From positions 398,043 through 462,042 of the forward strand of contig NWQL01000004.1 of the NCBI GenBank assembly GCA_002798175.1: 64,000 nucleotides of DNA, given 5' to 3'. Origin of the DNA: Lysobacteraceae bacterium NML91-0213. GTDB lineage: Bacteria > Pseudomonadota > Gammaproteobacteria > Xanthomonadales > Xanthomonadaceae. The position numbers and the translations under genes are program-made. Below, piece by piece: positions 18,184 through 26,516 of the stretch (the first letter of the stretch is position 1; every line of letters starts with the position of its first letter). Under the pieces are notes generated by a model. The model ran no database searches. It was not told the origin of the DNA and worked only from the letters and a program-made list of their open reading frames with translations.

Positions 18184-19143
18184 ATGCGCCAAGCCCGCGT
18201 TTACGGAGTCGCCGGCCTCGCCGCCCTCGTCATGGGTGCCGTGGCCTTCGCACAGTCGACCGCGGTGCCGTTGCCGGAGGAAGCGCCCGTACAGGCCGCG
18301 CCGCTGGAGGACAACGCGGTTGCCGAGCTGGCCGAAACCCGGTGGGGCGATCCCCAGCGTGGCGCCACCCTGGCCGGCACCTGCGCCGCGTGCCATGGCC
18401 TCGACGGCAACAGCGTGGTGCGCGAGATCTACCCGAGCATCGCCGGACAGAACGAGCCCTACATGGCCCGCCAGCTGGCGCTGTTCAAGAGCGGCGAGCG
18501 GCCCAGCCCGATCATGCAGCCGTTCGCGCAGATGCTTTCGGCGCAGGACATGCGCGACGTCGGCGCGTACTACTCGATGCAGTCGGCAGGCGCCGGCATT
18601 GCCGACGATGGCGTGGTCACCGCCGGTGACTATGAAGGCATGAAGTTCTACGAGGTCGGCCAGCAGATCTATCGCGGTGGCGATACCGCGCGCCAGATCC
18701 CGGCCTGCATGGCCTGCCACGGCCCCACCGGCGCCGGCATGCCGGGCCCGTCGTACCCCCACGTGGCGGGCCAGCCGGCGTGGTACACCGCTCGCCGCCT
18801 GCAGGAATTCCGCGACGGCACCACCGGCGAGCGCGACACCCGCATGTTCCAGATCATGCACACCATCGCCCAGCCGCTGAGCGACGAGGAGATCCAGGCG
18901 CTGGCCAGCTACCTGGAAGGCCTGCACCCGCGTCCGGATGCGGCGACGCGCGCGCAGATGGCACAGCTCCAGGGCGCGGCGCCGCAGGCGGCGACGCCGC
19001 CGGAAACGCCCGGCACGATGGGCGTCGACGGGCGCACCCTCGACCCCGCCGAGGCCGGCAACCCGCCCGCGGGCGCGCCGGGTTCGCCGGAAGCCAGCGG
19101 CATCGATCCGCAGCAGTCGGCGGAGCCCGTCCAGCAGCAGTGA
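18184..19143 (+). CDS. Diheme cytochrome c4-like protein
   Basis: Periplasmic or membrane-associated electron carrier. A signal peptide (residues 1 to about 23, ending VAFAQS) precedes two cytochrome c domains with haem-binding CAACH at 67-71 and CMACH at about 178-182, each followed by a methionine-containing loop (IMQPFAQMLS; MFQIMHTIAQ). This matches c4 cytochromes that feed terminal oxidases such as the aa3 enzyme encoded at 54.9-59.2 kb. The length of 319 exceeds the usual ~200 because of an N-terminal linker and a proline/alanine-rich, low-complexity C-terminal tail of ~90 residues. Confidence 0.92.
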   Translation: MRQARVYGVAGLAALVMGAVAFAQSTAVPLPEEAPVQAAPLEDNAVAELAETRWGDPQRGATLAGTCAACHGLDGNSVVREIYPSIAGQNEPYMARQLALFKSGERPSPIMQPFAQMLSAQDMRDVGAYYSMQSAGAGIADDGVVTAGDYEGMKFYEVGQQIYRGGDTARQIPACMACHGPTGAGMPGPSYPHVAGQPAWYTARRLQEFRDGTTGERDTRMFQIMHTIAQPLSDEEIQALASYLEGLHPRPDAATRAQMAQLQGAAPQAATPPETPGTMGVDGRTLDPAEAGNPPAGAPGSPEASGIDPQQSAEPVQQQ

Positions 19144-19276
19144 GCGATGTCACCGCCCGGCGCCCGGGCGCGGTCGACGATCCGCAAACCGAAGCGCCGG
19201 CCGTGGCCCCACGCGCCGGCGTTTTCATTCCGCGTCCATCGACGCGCACCGCGCCCCCTCGTTCCGGAGTGCCCAG

Positions 19277-19924
19277 ATGCATCGTTCCCGCCGGCTGCTG
19301 AACTGTCTCGTCGCGCTCTGCCTGCTGCTCGCCGCGTCGTTCGCATCCGCCCATGAAGGCCATGCGCCGGTGGAAGGCGTCGACTACGTGCGCATCCCCG
19401 ACGGGCGCCCGCTGGCGCCGGCCGACGGCAGGATCGAAGTGGTGGAGATCTTCTCGTATGCCTGTGGCCACTGCGCGGACCTGCATCCACTGATCGAGCC
19501 CTGGCAGCGTGCACTGCCGGCCGACGTGCGTTTTCACTACCTGCCGGTGGCGTACCAGCCGGACGACGCCTTCGCCACCGCCTATTTCGCCGCCGAGGCC
19601 ATCGGTGCGCTGGAGCAGACCCACGCCGCGACCTTCGAGGCGATGCACCGCGCGCGCCGCCTGCCGCGCAACGCCACCACCGCCGAACTCGCCTGGTTCT
19701 ACCAGCAGCTGGGGGTGGACCGGACGCGCCTGGACGCGGCGATGGCCAGCCCGCAGACCCGGCAGAAACTGAACGATGCGCGCGATTTCCTGCTGCGCAG
19801 TGGCGCGCAGGGCACCCCCACCCTCATCATCAACGGCCGTTACCGGGTGCAGGCGCGCAGCCTGCGCGGGCTGCTGCACACGGCCGAGCAGTTGATCGCC
19901 GCCGAGCGCCAGGCCGGCGGCTGA
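19277..19924 (+). CDS. dsbA: Periplasmic thiol:disulfide interchange protein, DsbA family
   Basis: A 215-residue secreted oxidoreductase that donates disulfides to exported proteins. Signal peptide to about residue 25 (ASFASAHEGH); active site CGHC at 63-66 in a YACGHCADLH context, one residue different from E. coli CPHC; cis-Pro in QGTPTLIING. A typical helical insertion separates them. The ATG at 19277 gives the expected signal peptide. It lies 133 bp after the cytochrome gene and 43 bp before a second DsbA, and the three are probably one transcript. Confidence 0.9.
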   Translation: MHRSRRLLNCLVALCLLLAASFASAHEGHAPVEGVDYVRIPDGRPLAPADGRIEVVEIFSYACGHCADLHPLIEPWQRALPADVRFHYLPVAYQPDDAFATAYFAAEAIGALEQTHAATFEAMHRARRLPRNATTAELAWFYQQLGVDRTRLDAAMASPQTRQKLNDARDFLLRSGAQGTPTLIINGRYRVQARSLRGLLHTAEQLIAAERQAGG

Positions 19925-19967
19925 GCCGCTCCATCCCCTCCTTCTCGAGCCGAGGTCCTTCACGCTT

Positions 19968-20804
19968 ATGAGCACGTCACGCATCCTTGTTTCCCTGCTG
20001 CTGGCCACCGCCCTGGCCGCCTGTGGCGACCGCGACCCGGCCGGCGCCAGCACCGATACCGGCACCGGCTCCACCGCCGGGACCAGCACAGACGCGAGCC
20101 CCGCCCCCACCCAGGACACCGCGGCCGACACCGGCGCGCCGGTCTCCACGGACGCCGCTGCCGCTGACGCTGCCGATCCCGCCGCCGACGCCCAGGCCAC
20201 GGGCCCGGCGCCCGTCGCCACGCCGCCGCAGGGCCCGGCCCCGGTCGAGGGCACCGACTTCGCCACCATCGCCAACGGCCAGCCGTTCCAGCCGCTCAAC
20301 GGCCAGATCGAGGTGGTGGAGGTGTTCGGTTACACGTGCCCCGCCTGCGCCTCCTTCGAGCCGCTGTTCTCGGCATGGAAGAAGCGCCAGCCGGCCGACG
20401 TGCGGGTGACCCCGCTGGCCGCACCGTTCGGCGGCTTCTGGATGCCGTATGCGCGTGCGTTCTACACCGCCGAATCGATGGGCCTGGTCGATCGCACCCA
20501 CGTGCCGATGTTCGAGGCCATCCACGTGCAGCGCAGCCTGCCGGTGCAGAACGTCAGCGACCAGCAGATCGCCGGCTTCTATGCCAATCACGGCGCCGAT
20601 GCCGCACAGTTCGCCAGCACCATGCAGAGCTTCACCGTCAACGCCAAGCTCAAGCGTGCCGAGCAGTTCATCGGCCGCGCCGGCGTGGAAGCCACCCCGA
20701 CCCTGGTGGTCAACGGCAAGTACCGCGTGATCGGCGGCCGCTCGTTCGAGGAGCAGCTCAACACCGTCGATCACCTGGTCGCGCGGGAACGCGCCGCGCG
20801 CTGA
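19968..20804 (+). CDS. DsbA-family lipoprotein with long low-complexity linker
   Basis: A second, membrane-anchored DsbA-like protein of 278 residues. The lipobox is LAAC with Cys19, so a signal peptidase II lipoprotein is expected. Residues ~20-95 are rich in Ala, Thr, Asp and Pro and likely act as a flexible spacer. The thioredoxin fold follows, with active site CPAC at 124-127, and cis-Pro in EATPTLVVNG. It resembles the previous gene throughout the folded domain, which points to duplication. The lipid anchor suggests a distinct client or location from the soluble DsbA. Confidence 0.9.
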   Translation: MSTSRILVSLLLATALAACGDRDPAGASTDTGTGSTAGTSTDASPAPTQDTAADTGAPVSTDAAAADAADPAADAQATGPAPVATPPQGPAPVEGTDFATIANGQPFQPLNGQIEVVEVFGYTCPACASFEPLFSAWKKRQPADVRVTPLAAPFGGFWMPYARAFYTAESMGLVDRTHVPMFEAIHVQRSLPVQNVSDQQIAGFYANHGADAAQFASTMQSFTVNAKLKRAEQFIGRAGVEATPTLVVNGKYRVIGGRSFEEQLNTVDHLVARERAAR

Positions 20805-20936
20805 GGTGGCTCCGCGGTGATGTCGCCACTGGCCGTGCACCGCACCACGCCCCGCGGGGCGGGTGCGGCCGTGCACGCTGCGCCGTCGTCACCCGACGCT
20901 GGCTACGGTGCGGGCGTCTCTCCAGACGCCCCGGTG

Positions 20937-21725
20937 ATGGCGATCGATCCTTCCACCCGCCGCCTGCGCCTGCTCAGTGCCAACATCCAGGCCGGTTCCA
21001 GCACGCGCCGCTACAGCGACTACGCCACCCGCAGCTGGTCGCACGTGCTGCCGGCCGGCAACAAGCGCTGGGCGCTCGACCAGATCGCCCAGCTGGCCGG
21101 CACCCATGACATCGTCGGCCTGCAGGAGGCCGACCCCGGCAGCTGGCGTTCCGGCTTCACCAACCAGACCCATTACCTCGCCGAGCGCGGCGGCTTCGAC
21201 TGGTGGACCCACCAGCCCAACCGCAACGTCGCCAACCTCGCGTCCAGCGCCAACGGGCTGCTGGCGCGCATCGAGCCGGTGGAGGTGCAGTCGCATCCGC
21301 TGCCGGGGCGCATTTCCGGCCGCGGCATGCTGCTGGCGCGGTTCGGCGAGGGTGCCGAGGGCCTGAGCATCGCGGTGGCGCACCTGTCGCTGGGGGCGCA
21401 GTCGCGGCGTTCGCAGCTTTCGTTCATCGCCGAGCTGCTGCACGACCATCCCAACGCGGTGCTGATGGGCGACTTCAACTGCACCGCCGACACCCCGGAA
21501 ATGGACATCCTGTACCGCAACACCCGGCTGCAGCCGCCGTCGTGCGCGATCCACACCTTTCCCAGCTGGCGACCGGCCAAGGCCATCGACCACGTGCTGG
21601 CGACCGGCTCGCTGGTCTGCAACGACATGCAGGCGATGCCGGCGGCGCTGTCGGACCACCTTGCGGTGTCGGTGGCGATGGACGTGCCGGTGGCCGCGCT
21701 GCAGTCGTCGCGCGACGCGGCGTAG
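20937..21725 (+). CDS. Endonuclease/exonuclease/phosphatase (EEP) family hydrolase
   Basis: Metal-dependent phosphohydrolase of the Exo III/DNase I-like fold. Visible motifs are LLSANIQAGSS (metal-binding Asn), GLQEAD (catalytic Glu), AVLMGDFNC (the GDFN acid/Asn pair) and LSDHLAVSV (the terminal SDH). The product is 262 residues from ATG 20937; an open frame continues back to ATG 20817 and would give 302 residues with an unconserved extension. No signal peptide is obvious. Substrates in this family range from nucleic acid to inositol phosphates or sphingomyelin, so none is assigned. Confidence 0.85.
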   Translation: MAIDPSTRRLRLLSANIQAGSSTRRYSDYATRSWSHVLPAGNKRWALDQIAQLAGTHDIVGLQEADPGSWRSGFTNQTHYLAERGGFDWWTHQPNRNVANLASSANGLLARIEPVEVQSHPLPGRISGRGMLLARFGEGAEGLSIAVAHLSLGAQSRRSQLSFIAELLHDHPNAVLMGDFNCTADTPEMDILYRNTRLQPPSCAIHTFPSWRPAKAIDHVLATGSLVCNDMQAMPAALSDHLAVSVAMDVPVAALQSSRDAA

Positions 21726-21729
21726 CGCG

Positions 21730-21775
21730 CCCTCATCCGCCCCTGCGGGGCACCTTCTCCCGCACGCGGGAGAAC
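21730..21775 (+). repeat. Dispersed intergenic palindromic repeat, copy 1
   Basis: A 46-bp unit running CCCTCATCCGC...CACCTTCTCCCGC...GCGGGAGAA. It forms hairpins (CCGCCCCTGCGGGG; TTCTCCCGC/GCGGGAGAA). A matching inverted copy lies 150 bp downstream and a diverged one at 31168, as expected of a REP-like family. Confidence 0.6.
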
Positions 21776-21920
21776 GGTGCAAGGCACGGCCCTTTCCAGC
21801 AATCGACGATGCAACGCCCACCCCTGCCCCGCACGTGCGAGGCGTCGAATCAGGGGCCGGCCCCGGGTCCGGATTGGGCCAGGCCCTTTTCCGCGGACGC
21901 GGTGAAGGATCCGGGCAGGC

Positions 21921-21967
21921 CCTTCTCCGGCCCGCGGGAGAAGGTGGCGCGGAGCGCCGGATGAGGG
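21921..21967 (-). repeat. Dispersed intergenic palindromic repeat, copy 2 (inverted)
   Basis: Read on the minus strand it begins CCCTCATCCGGCGC and continues through CACCTTCTCCCGCGGG, closely matching copy 1. The pair in opposite orientation flanks about 145 bp containing additional TTCTCC/GGAGAA-type stems, so the whole gap 21726-22001 between the phosphohydrolase and the receptor gene is filled by this cluster and contains no gene. Confidence 0.55.
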
Positions 21968-22001
21968 CAGCTCCGCGCGCACACTTCGTGCCTTGAATGC
22001 C

Positions 22002-24879
22002 TCAGAACCGCAGGTCCGCGCGCAGGTACCAGAAGCGGCTGCCGGGCATGTCGTAGGTGGAGGCGTCATAGCCGTTGAGCGAGCACGACAGGCAGATCGG
22101 CGGATCCTTGGCGAACACGTTGTTGAGGCCGGCGGTCAGGGTCAGGCCCTGCTGCCAGTCGAAGCGGTAGCCCGCCTGCAGGTCGTGGAAGGTCGTCGAG
22201 CCCAGCCTGTTGGTGCCGGTGGCCGCATCGCTGCACACCGGGAAGGTCACCGCATTGCCGCAGTCCTCGACCAGGTCGGACACATGGCGCAGCGTCCACG
22301 ACGCGTTCCAGCCCGCGCGGCTCCAGTCCAGCGACGCGGTCGAGGCCCATTCCGGGATCGCGCTGTCCTCGACCTCGATGCCCGGCCGCCGCGGCTGCAG
22401 CTGGCCGGCGCCGCCCACCGCCTCGTAGCGGCCCACGAAGGTGTTCTGCCAGCTGAAGCCGAAACGCCCGGCGGCGGTTTCCGGCGACGTCCAGTAGAAG
22501 TCCGCGTCCCAGCCATCGGTCTTGATCGAGCCGAGGTTGGTCAACCGGTTGTTGAACGCGTTGATGCCGCCGGTGGCGGCGCGGCCGATGCCGTCGCAGT
22601 AGGCCGGGTCGAGGGTGCGCACGCAGAGGTCGAGCTGGGTCTGCGCCGACAGCGCCTGGATCGGGCCCTGGATGTCGTGGCGGTAGAAGGTCACCTCGAT
22701 ATCGAAGCGGTCGGCCCATGACGAATCGGCGGCGAACCACGGACTCCAGACGAAGCCGGTGGTGAAGCTGCGCGCACGTTCGGGCTCGAGCTCGCGGTTG
22801 CCGCCGGTGGTGATCGAGATCTGCGGGTTGACCTGCGCGAAGCCGGCCGGGACACCCAGCGTGCGGCAGTTCGCGGCCACCGACGGATCGAGGAACGGTT
22901 CCGAACACGGGTCGATCAGCTGCGCATCGAAGCGGCTGTCGGAGCCGAACAGTTCGCCGATCGACGGCGCGCGGAATCCTTCCGCGTAGGTCGCACGCAG
23001 CAGGAAGTCGTCGGCCACCTGCCAGCGCAGGCCGTACTTCGGGGTGAACTCGCCACCGAAGGTCGAGTAGTCCGAATAGCGGCCGGCCAGGTTGAGGTTG
23101 AGGCTCTTGCCGAGCACGCCCTCGCCGAAGATCGGCACGTCGAGTTCGACGAACACCTCGTTGACGTCGTAGCTGCCGGCGGTGGGCAGCGACGGCACGC
23201 CGTTGTAGTGCCCGCGCACGGTGATCGGATCCGGCTGGTACCAGCCCTTGTACTCGCGGAACTCGTAGCCGGCGGCCATGCCGATGCGTCCGGCCGGAAG
23301 CTCGAACAGCTCACCGGAGATGTTGGCCGAGGCCAGGCGCAGTTCATTGCGGCTCTGGTCGCGCACCACGGGCTGGATCCAGCCCAGCATCTGCGGGGTG
23401 ATGGTGCCGGCGCCGAAGATGTCGAGCGGCACGCAGCCGGCCACCGCCGCACAGGCGTCGGGATCGCCCAGCGCCAGCGCGATGTTGAAGATGTTGTAGC
23501 TGCCGCGGTTGGTCTGTTCGGCCTCGTTGCGCGACCAGGCGGCGTTGACGTCCCAGAACCACAGCGAGCTGCCGGCCTCGAAACTGCCGACCAGGCCGGT
23601 GCCCACGTACTGGGTGTCGACCTTCTGTTCGAACACCCGCGCGCCGCCTTCCAGCGGCCGGCGCCCGATCAGGATCAGGCTGTCACCCGACACCAGGTCG
23701 AAGCCGAACGGGTTGTAGGGGTTGCGCGCCGAGATGGTGATGTTGTCGGCCAGCGGGTTGCCGGTGGCGCCCTCCGGCCCGAGGAAGATCGGCTCCGGCG
23801 CGGCCTGGTTGGTCGACTCGCGGCGGTTGACCAGGGCTTTCGCATACCACTGCAGGCCGGGGTTGATGTCGAAGCGGAACTGGCCGAACGCACCGCTGCG
23901 CCTGGAGGGCGTCAACAGCAGGTTGTACTCGGCGAAGTTGAAGCGGTCGGCGGCAGTGAAGCAGTGGAAGCCGTCACTGCGCGCGCAGCCGGTCTGCGCC
24001 GGGTCGTAGAGCGGGTCGGTGACGCCGGCATTGGGCACCAGGTCCAGCGTCCCCGGTATTGGGGTCCGCCACGATGAACCGGCCCGCGGGAATGCCGGAG
24101 CTGCCCAGCGCCACGCCGGTGCCTGGCACCGGGAAGCGCGACTGCTCGCGGTCGCGCGCGAACACCACGTCCTGGTCGGTATGGCTCAGCGACAGGAACA
24201 GGCTGCTGCGTTCGGTGGTACGACCCCAGGCCAGGTCCACGCCCTTGCTGGCACCGTCACCTTCGTCGAATTCACCGTAGTTGAGCGTGACCTGCGCGCC
24301 GTCGAAGTCCCGCCGGGTGATGATGTTGACCACGCCGGCGATCGCGTCGGAGCCGTACAGCGACGAGGCACCGTCCTCCAGCACCTCGATGCGGTCGACG
24401 ATGGCCAGCGGGATGGTGTTGAGGTCGGTGGCCGCGCCCACGCCCGAGGCCGAGGATTCGTTGACCCAGCGGATGCCGTCGACCAGCACCAGCACGCGCT
24501 TGGAACCGAGATGCCGCAGGTCCACCTGCGCGGAACCTGCGCCGACGCCGCTGCCATCGGGCGGGAAGCCGAAGTTGCCCGACGAGTTGAACTTGGTGTT
24601 GAGCGCCGAGCCGGACCCGGTGAGCTGCTGCACCACGTCGCCGATGGAGGTCAGCCCGCTGCGTTCGATATCGGCGCGGCTGACGGTGTGCACGGGCACC
24701 TGCCCCTCGAGTTCGGCGCGGCGGATGCGGGTGCCGGTGACCTGCACCGCGTCGAGGGTGCGGGTGTCGGGGGTGGCGGCGGCCGGGCGCGCATCCTGCG
24801 CGGTGGCGGCGGCAGGCAGGGCGAGCAGCAGGCTGAGCTGGACCGCGCGGGCCAGCCGTGAGGGGGTCGGCGACATCAT
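22002..24879 (-). pseudogene. TonB-dependent outer-membrane receptor, interrupted by a +1 frameshift
   Basis: Together the two frames encode a receptor of about 958 residues. The N-terminal part has a signal peptide ending ATAQD, a TonB-box-like [10 protein letters not shown], and a plug domain ([35 protein letters not shown]). The C-terminal part is beta-barrel sequence (GYEFREYKGWYQP; YGLRWQVADDFLLRATYAEGFR; NPQISITTGGNRELEPERA) ending in RADLRF with the expected terminal Phe. Near 24051-24054 a run of four C (GGGG on the coding strand) shifts the frame; removing one base restores [12 protein letters not shown] and joins the halves. Start at 24879 or 24876 after GGAGAG. The ligand is unknown. 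Confidence 0.88.
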
Positions 24880-24949
24880 CGTTCTCTCCATGGACGAGGG
24901 TTGCCGCCGATGCCCCTGTCCACCCGCGGCCACGCCGTTGTAACCATTC

Positions 24950-24978
24950 CGTTAAAACTGAACTGTGACCGCTGTCAA
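24950..24978 (-). promoter_or_regulatory. Promoter of the TonB-dependent receptor gene
   Basis: A consensus -35 TTGACA (24978-24973, minus strand) is followed after exactly 17 nt by TTAACG (24955-24950), a weak -10. The distance to the ATG at 24879 leaves a leader of about 65 nt. No Fur-box-like palindrome was found in the immediate vicinity. Confidence 0.6.
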
Positions 24979-25027
24979 TCTATGCTTGCCGGATGCGGCG
25001 TAGGACGGCTTCTTCCGCCATTTCGCG

Positions 25028-25600
25028 TCAATCGCGTGGCGCCCCGGGGCAGGTTCGCGCGGTCGCGAACTGCGCCTGCAGCCTTGCCAACCCGGCCGCG
25101 CCGACCGCGGACGTCGCCAGCTCCCAGGACTGCCGATGACGTGGCGCCCAGCGCGCCCGGGGCAGTTCGTCGGCGTAATGGAAGTAGTCCCACAGAATCG
25201 CCGCCCAGCTGTTGCATCGCACCCGCCGCCCGGCCAGCACGCCTTCGGGTGCGTCGGGACAGGAACCGGGCGGCGTGCCCTCCACCTCGTACGCGCTGCC
25301 ATTCCATTGCGCAGGCTCGCAGTCAAGCAATACCCCTGCGCAGTCGGCAAGGAAGCCGTAGCCGGTGACTTCGGTGACGGTTGCGCCGAGACTGGCGAGC
25401 AGCTCGAGGAACGCTTCGTGCCGCTCGGCCGGAAAGGTCAGGTCGAGATCGCCGTGCTCGCGGGTGATGCGACCAAGCCGCGCGTCGATTGCCCAGCCGC
25501 CGCCCAGCCATACCGGCATACCACGCTGCTGCGCCCCATCCAGCAGCCGCGCCAGCAGGTCGAGCTGGACCGCGTTGCCGGAGTGCGCGCCGACCTGCAT
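25028..25600 (-). CDS. Nucleotidyltransferase-like protein (aminoglycoside-2''-adenylyltransferase/LinB-type fold)
   Basis: A 190-residue protein with the N-terminal nucleotidyltransferase signature GGWAIDARLG, then REHGDLDLTF, which supplies the two metal-binding aspartates, and a later KD-like segment with WDYFHYADE. Drug-modifying adenylyltransferases of the LinB/AadB type share this arrangement, as do many chromosomal relatives of unknown function. The gene starts 8 bp after the TauE gene's stop and is probably co-transcribed. A resistance role is not supported by context. Confidence 0.72.
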   Translation of the reverse strand: MQVGAHSGNAVQLDLLARLLDGAQQRGMPVWLGGGWAIDARLGRITREHGDLDLTFPAERHEAFLELLASLGATVTEVTGYGFLADCAGVLLDCEPAQWNGSAYEVEGTPPGSCPDAPEGVLAGRRVRCNSWAAILWDYFHYADELPRARWAPRHRQSWELATSAVGAAGLARLQAQFATARTCPGAPRD

Positions 25601-25608
25601 CGCCGCGG

Positions 25609-26406
25609 CTACCAGAGCACCAGGCTCAGGCCGACCATGAACAGGAAGCCCGCGAACACCCGCTTCAGCGCGGCCCCGCTGATCGCATGGGCGAGCCGCG
25701 TGCCCCAGGGGGCGGCCAGCACCGAGGCCACCGCGACCCCGATCGCCGCGGGCAGGTAGACATAGCCCAGCGCGTGTCCGGGCAGGGCACCGGCGGGCGC
25801 CTGCAATGCGTAGCCGGCCGCGGCCGACAGCCCGATGAACACGCCGCAGGCCGATGACGTGCCCACCGCGCGCACCGGCGCCACCCCGAGCCACACCAGC
25901 AGGGGCACGGTCATGCTGCCGCCGCCGATGCCGACCAGCGCCGACACCGCGCCGATGCCGCCGCCGGCCACCACCATCGGCGCACCGCGGGGTGCGATGT
26001 CGCGGTTGCCGTCGCCACGGCGCGCGCCCGACAGCGCCATCTGCGTGCCGACCAGGAAGCAGTAGCCGGCCACGCACCACTTCAGCACGTTGCCGTCGAG
26101 GCCGATCGCGAAGCGGCTGCCGAACCACGCGCCCACCAGGATGCCCGGGACCAGCCAGGCGACCGTCGGCCACAGCACGCCGCCACGGCGGTGATGCGAC
26201 CACGCCGACGAGCTCGCGGTGAGGATGATGCTGGCCATCGAGCTGGCAAGTGCCGAATGCATCGCCGCGTCCCTGGGTACGCCGTGCAGCGGCAGGAACC
26301 ACGCCAGTGCCGCCACCAGTACCAGCCCGCCGCCGATGCCGAGCAATCCGGCAAGCACGCCAGCCACCGCACCCAGCGCAAGGAAGAACAGCAGCATCGT
26401 CAGCAT
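25609..26406 (-). CDS. Sulfite exporter TauE/SafE family permease
   Basis: An inner-membrane protein of 265 residues with about eight hydrophobic segments and the two glycine-rich family repeats: LGIGGGLVLVAAL near the N-terminus (around 21-33) and LVGIGGGSMTVPLLVW in the middle. These proteins export or import small sulfur-containing or organic anions; the substrate cannot be read here. Start at 26406 (MLTMLLFFLALG). Divergent from the lytic transglycosylase gene, whose start is 111 bp away. Confidence 0.9.
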   Translation of the reverse strand: MLTMLLFFLALGAVAGVLAGLLGIGGGLVLVAALAWFLPLHGVPRDAAMHSALASSMASIILTASSSAWSHHRRGGVLWPTVAWLVPGILVGAWFGSRFAIGLDGNVLKWCVAGYCFLVGTQMALSGARRGDGNRDIAPRGAPMVVAGGGIGAVSALVGIGGGSMTVPLLVWLGVAPVRAVGTSSACGVFIGLSAAAGYALQAPAGALPGHALGYVYLPAAIGVAVASVLAAPWGTRLAHAISGAALKRVFAGFLFMVGLSLVLW

Positions 26407-26503
26407 GTGGGAATCGTGGCAACGGCGGTGCGCGCGAGGTTAGCCCAGTGCACCCGATGCTGCGTGCCCGGGCATGCGTCGACGTGCTTCATCCACGCTT
26501 GGC

Positions 26504-26509
26504 TATAGT
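26504..26509 (+). promoter_or_regulatory. -10 element placed for a leaderless transglycosylase mRNA
   Basis: TATAGT (5/6 to consensus) ends 7 nt before the ATG at 26517, so transcription would begin on or next to the start codon. A TCGACG sequence at 26479-26484 could act as a poor -35 with a 19-nt spacer. Confidence 0.5.
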
Positions 26510-26516
26510 CCGGCGC

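Noticed and set aside
25028..25600. Lincosamide/aminoglycoside resistance gene
   Set aside because: The nucleotidyltransferase fold is shared by many chromosomal proteins of unknown role, and there is no integron, transposon or resistance context.
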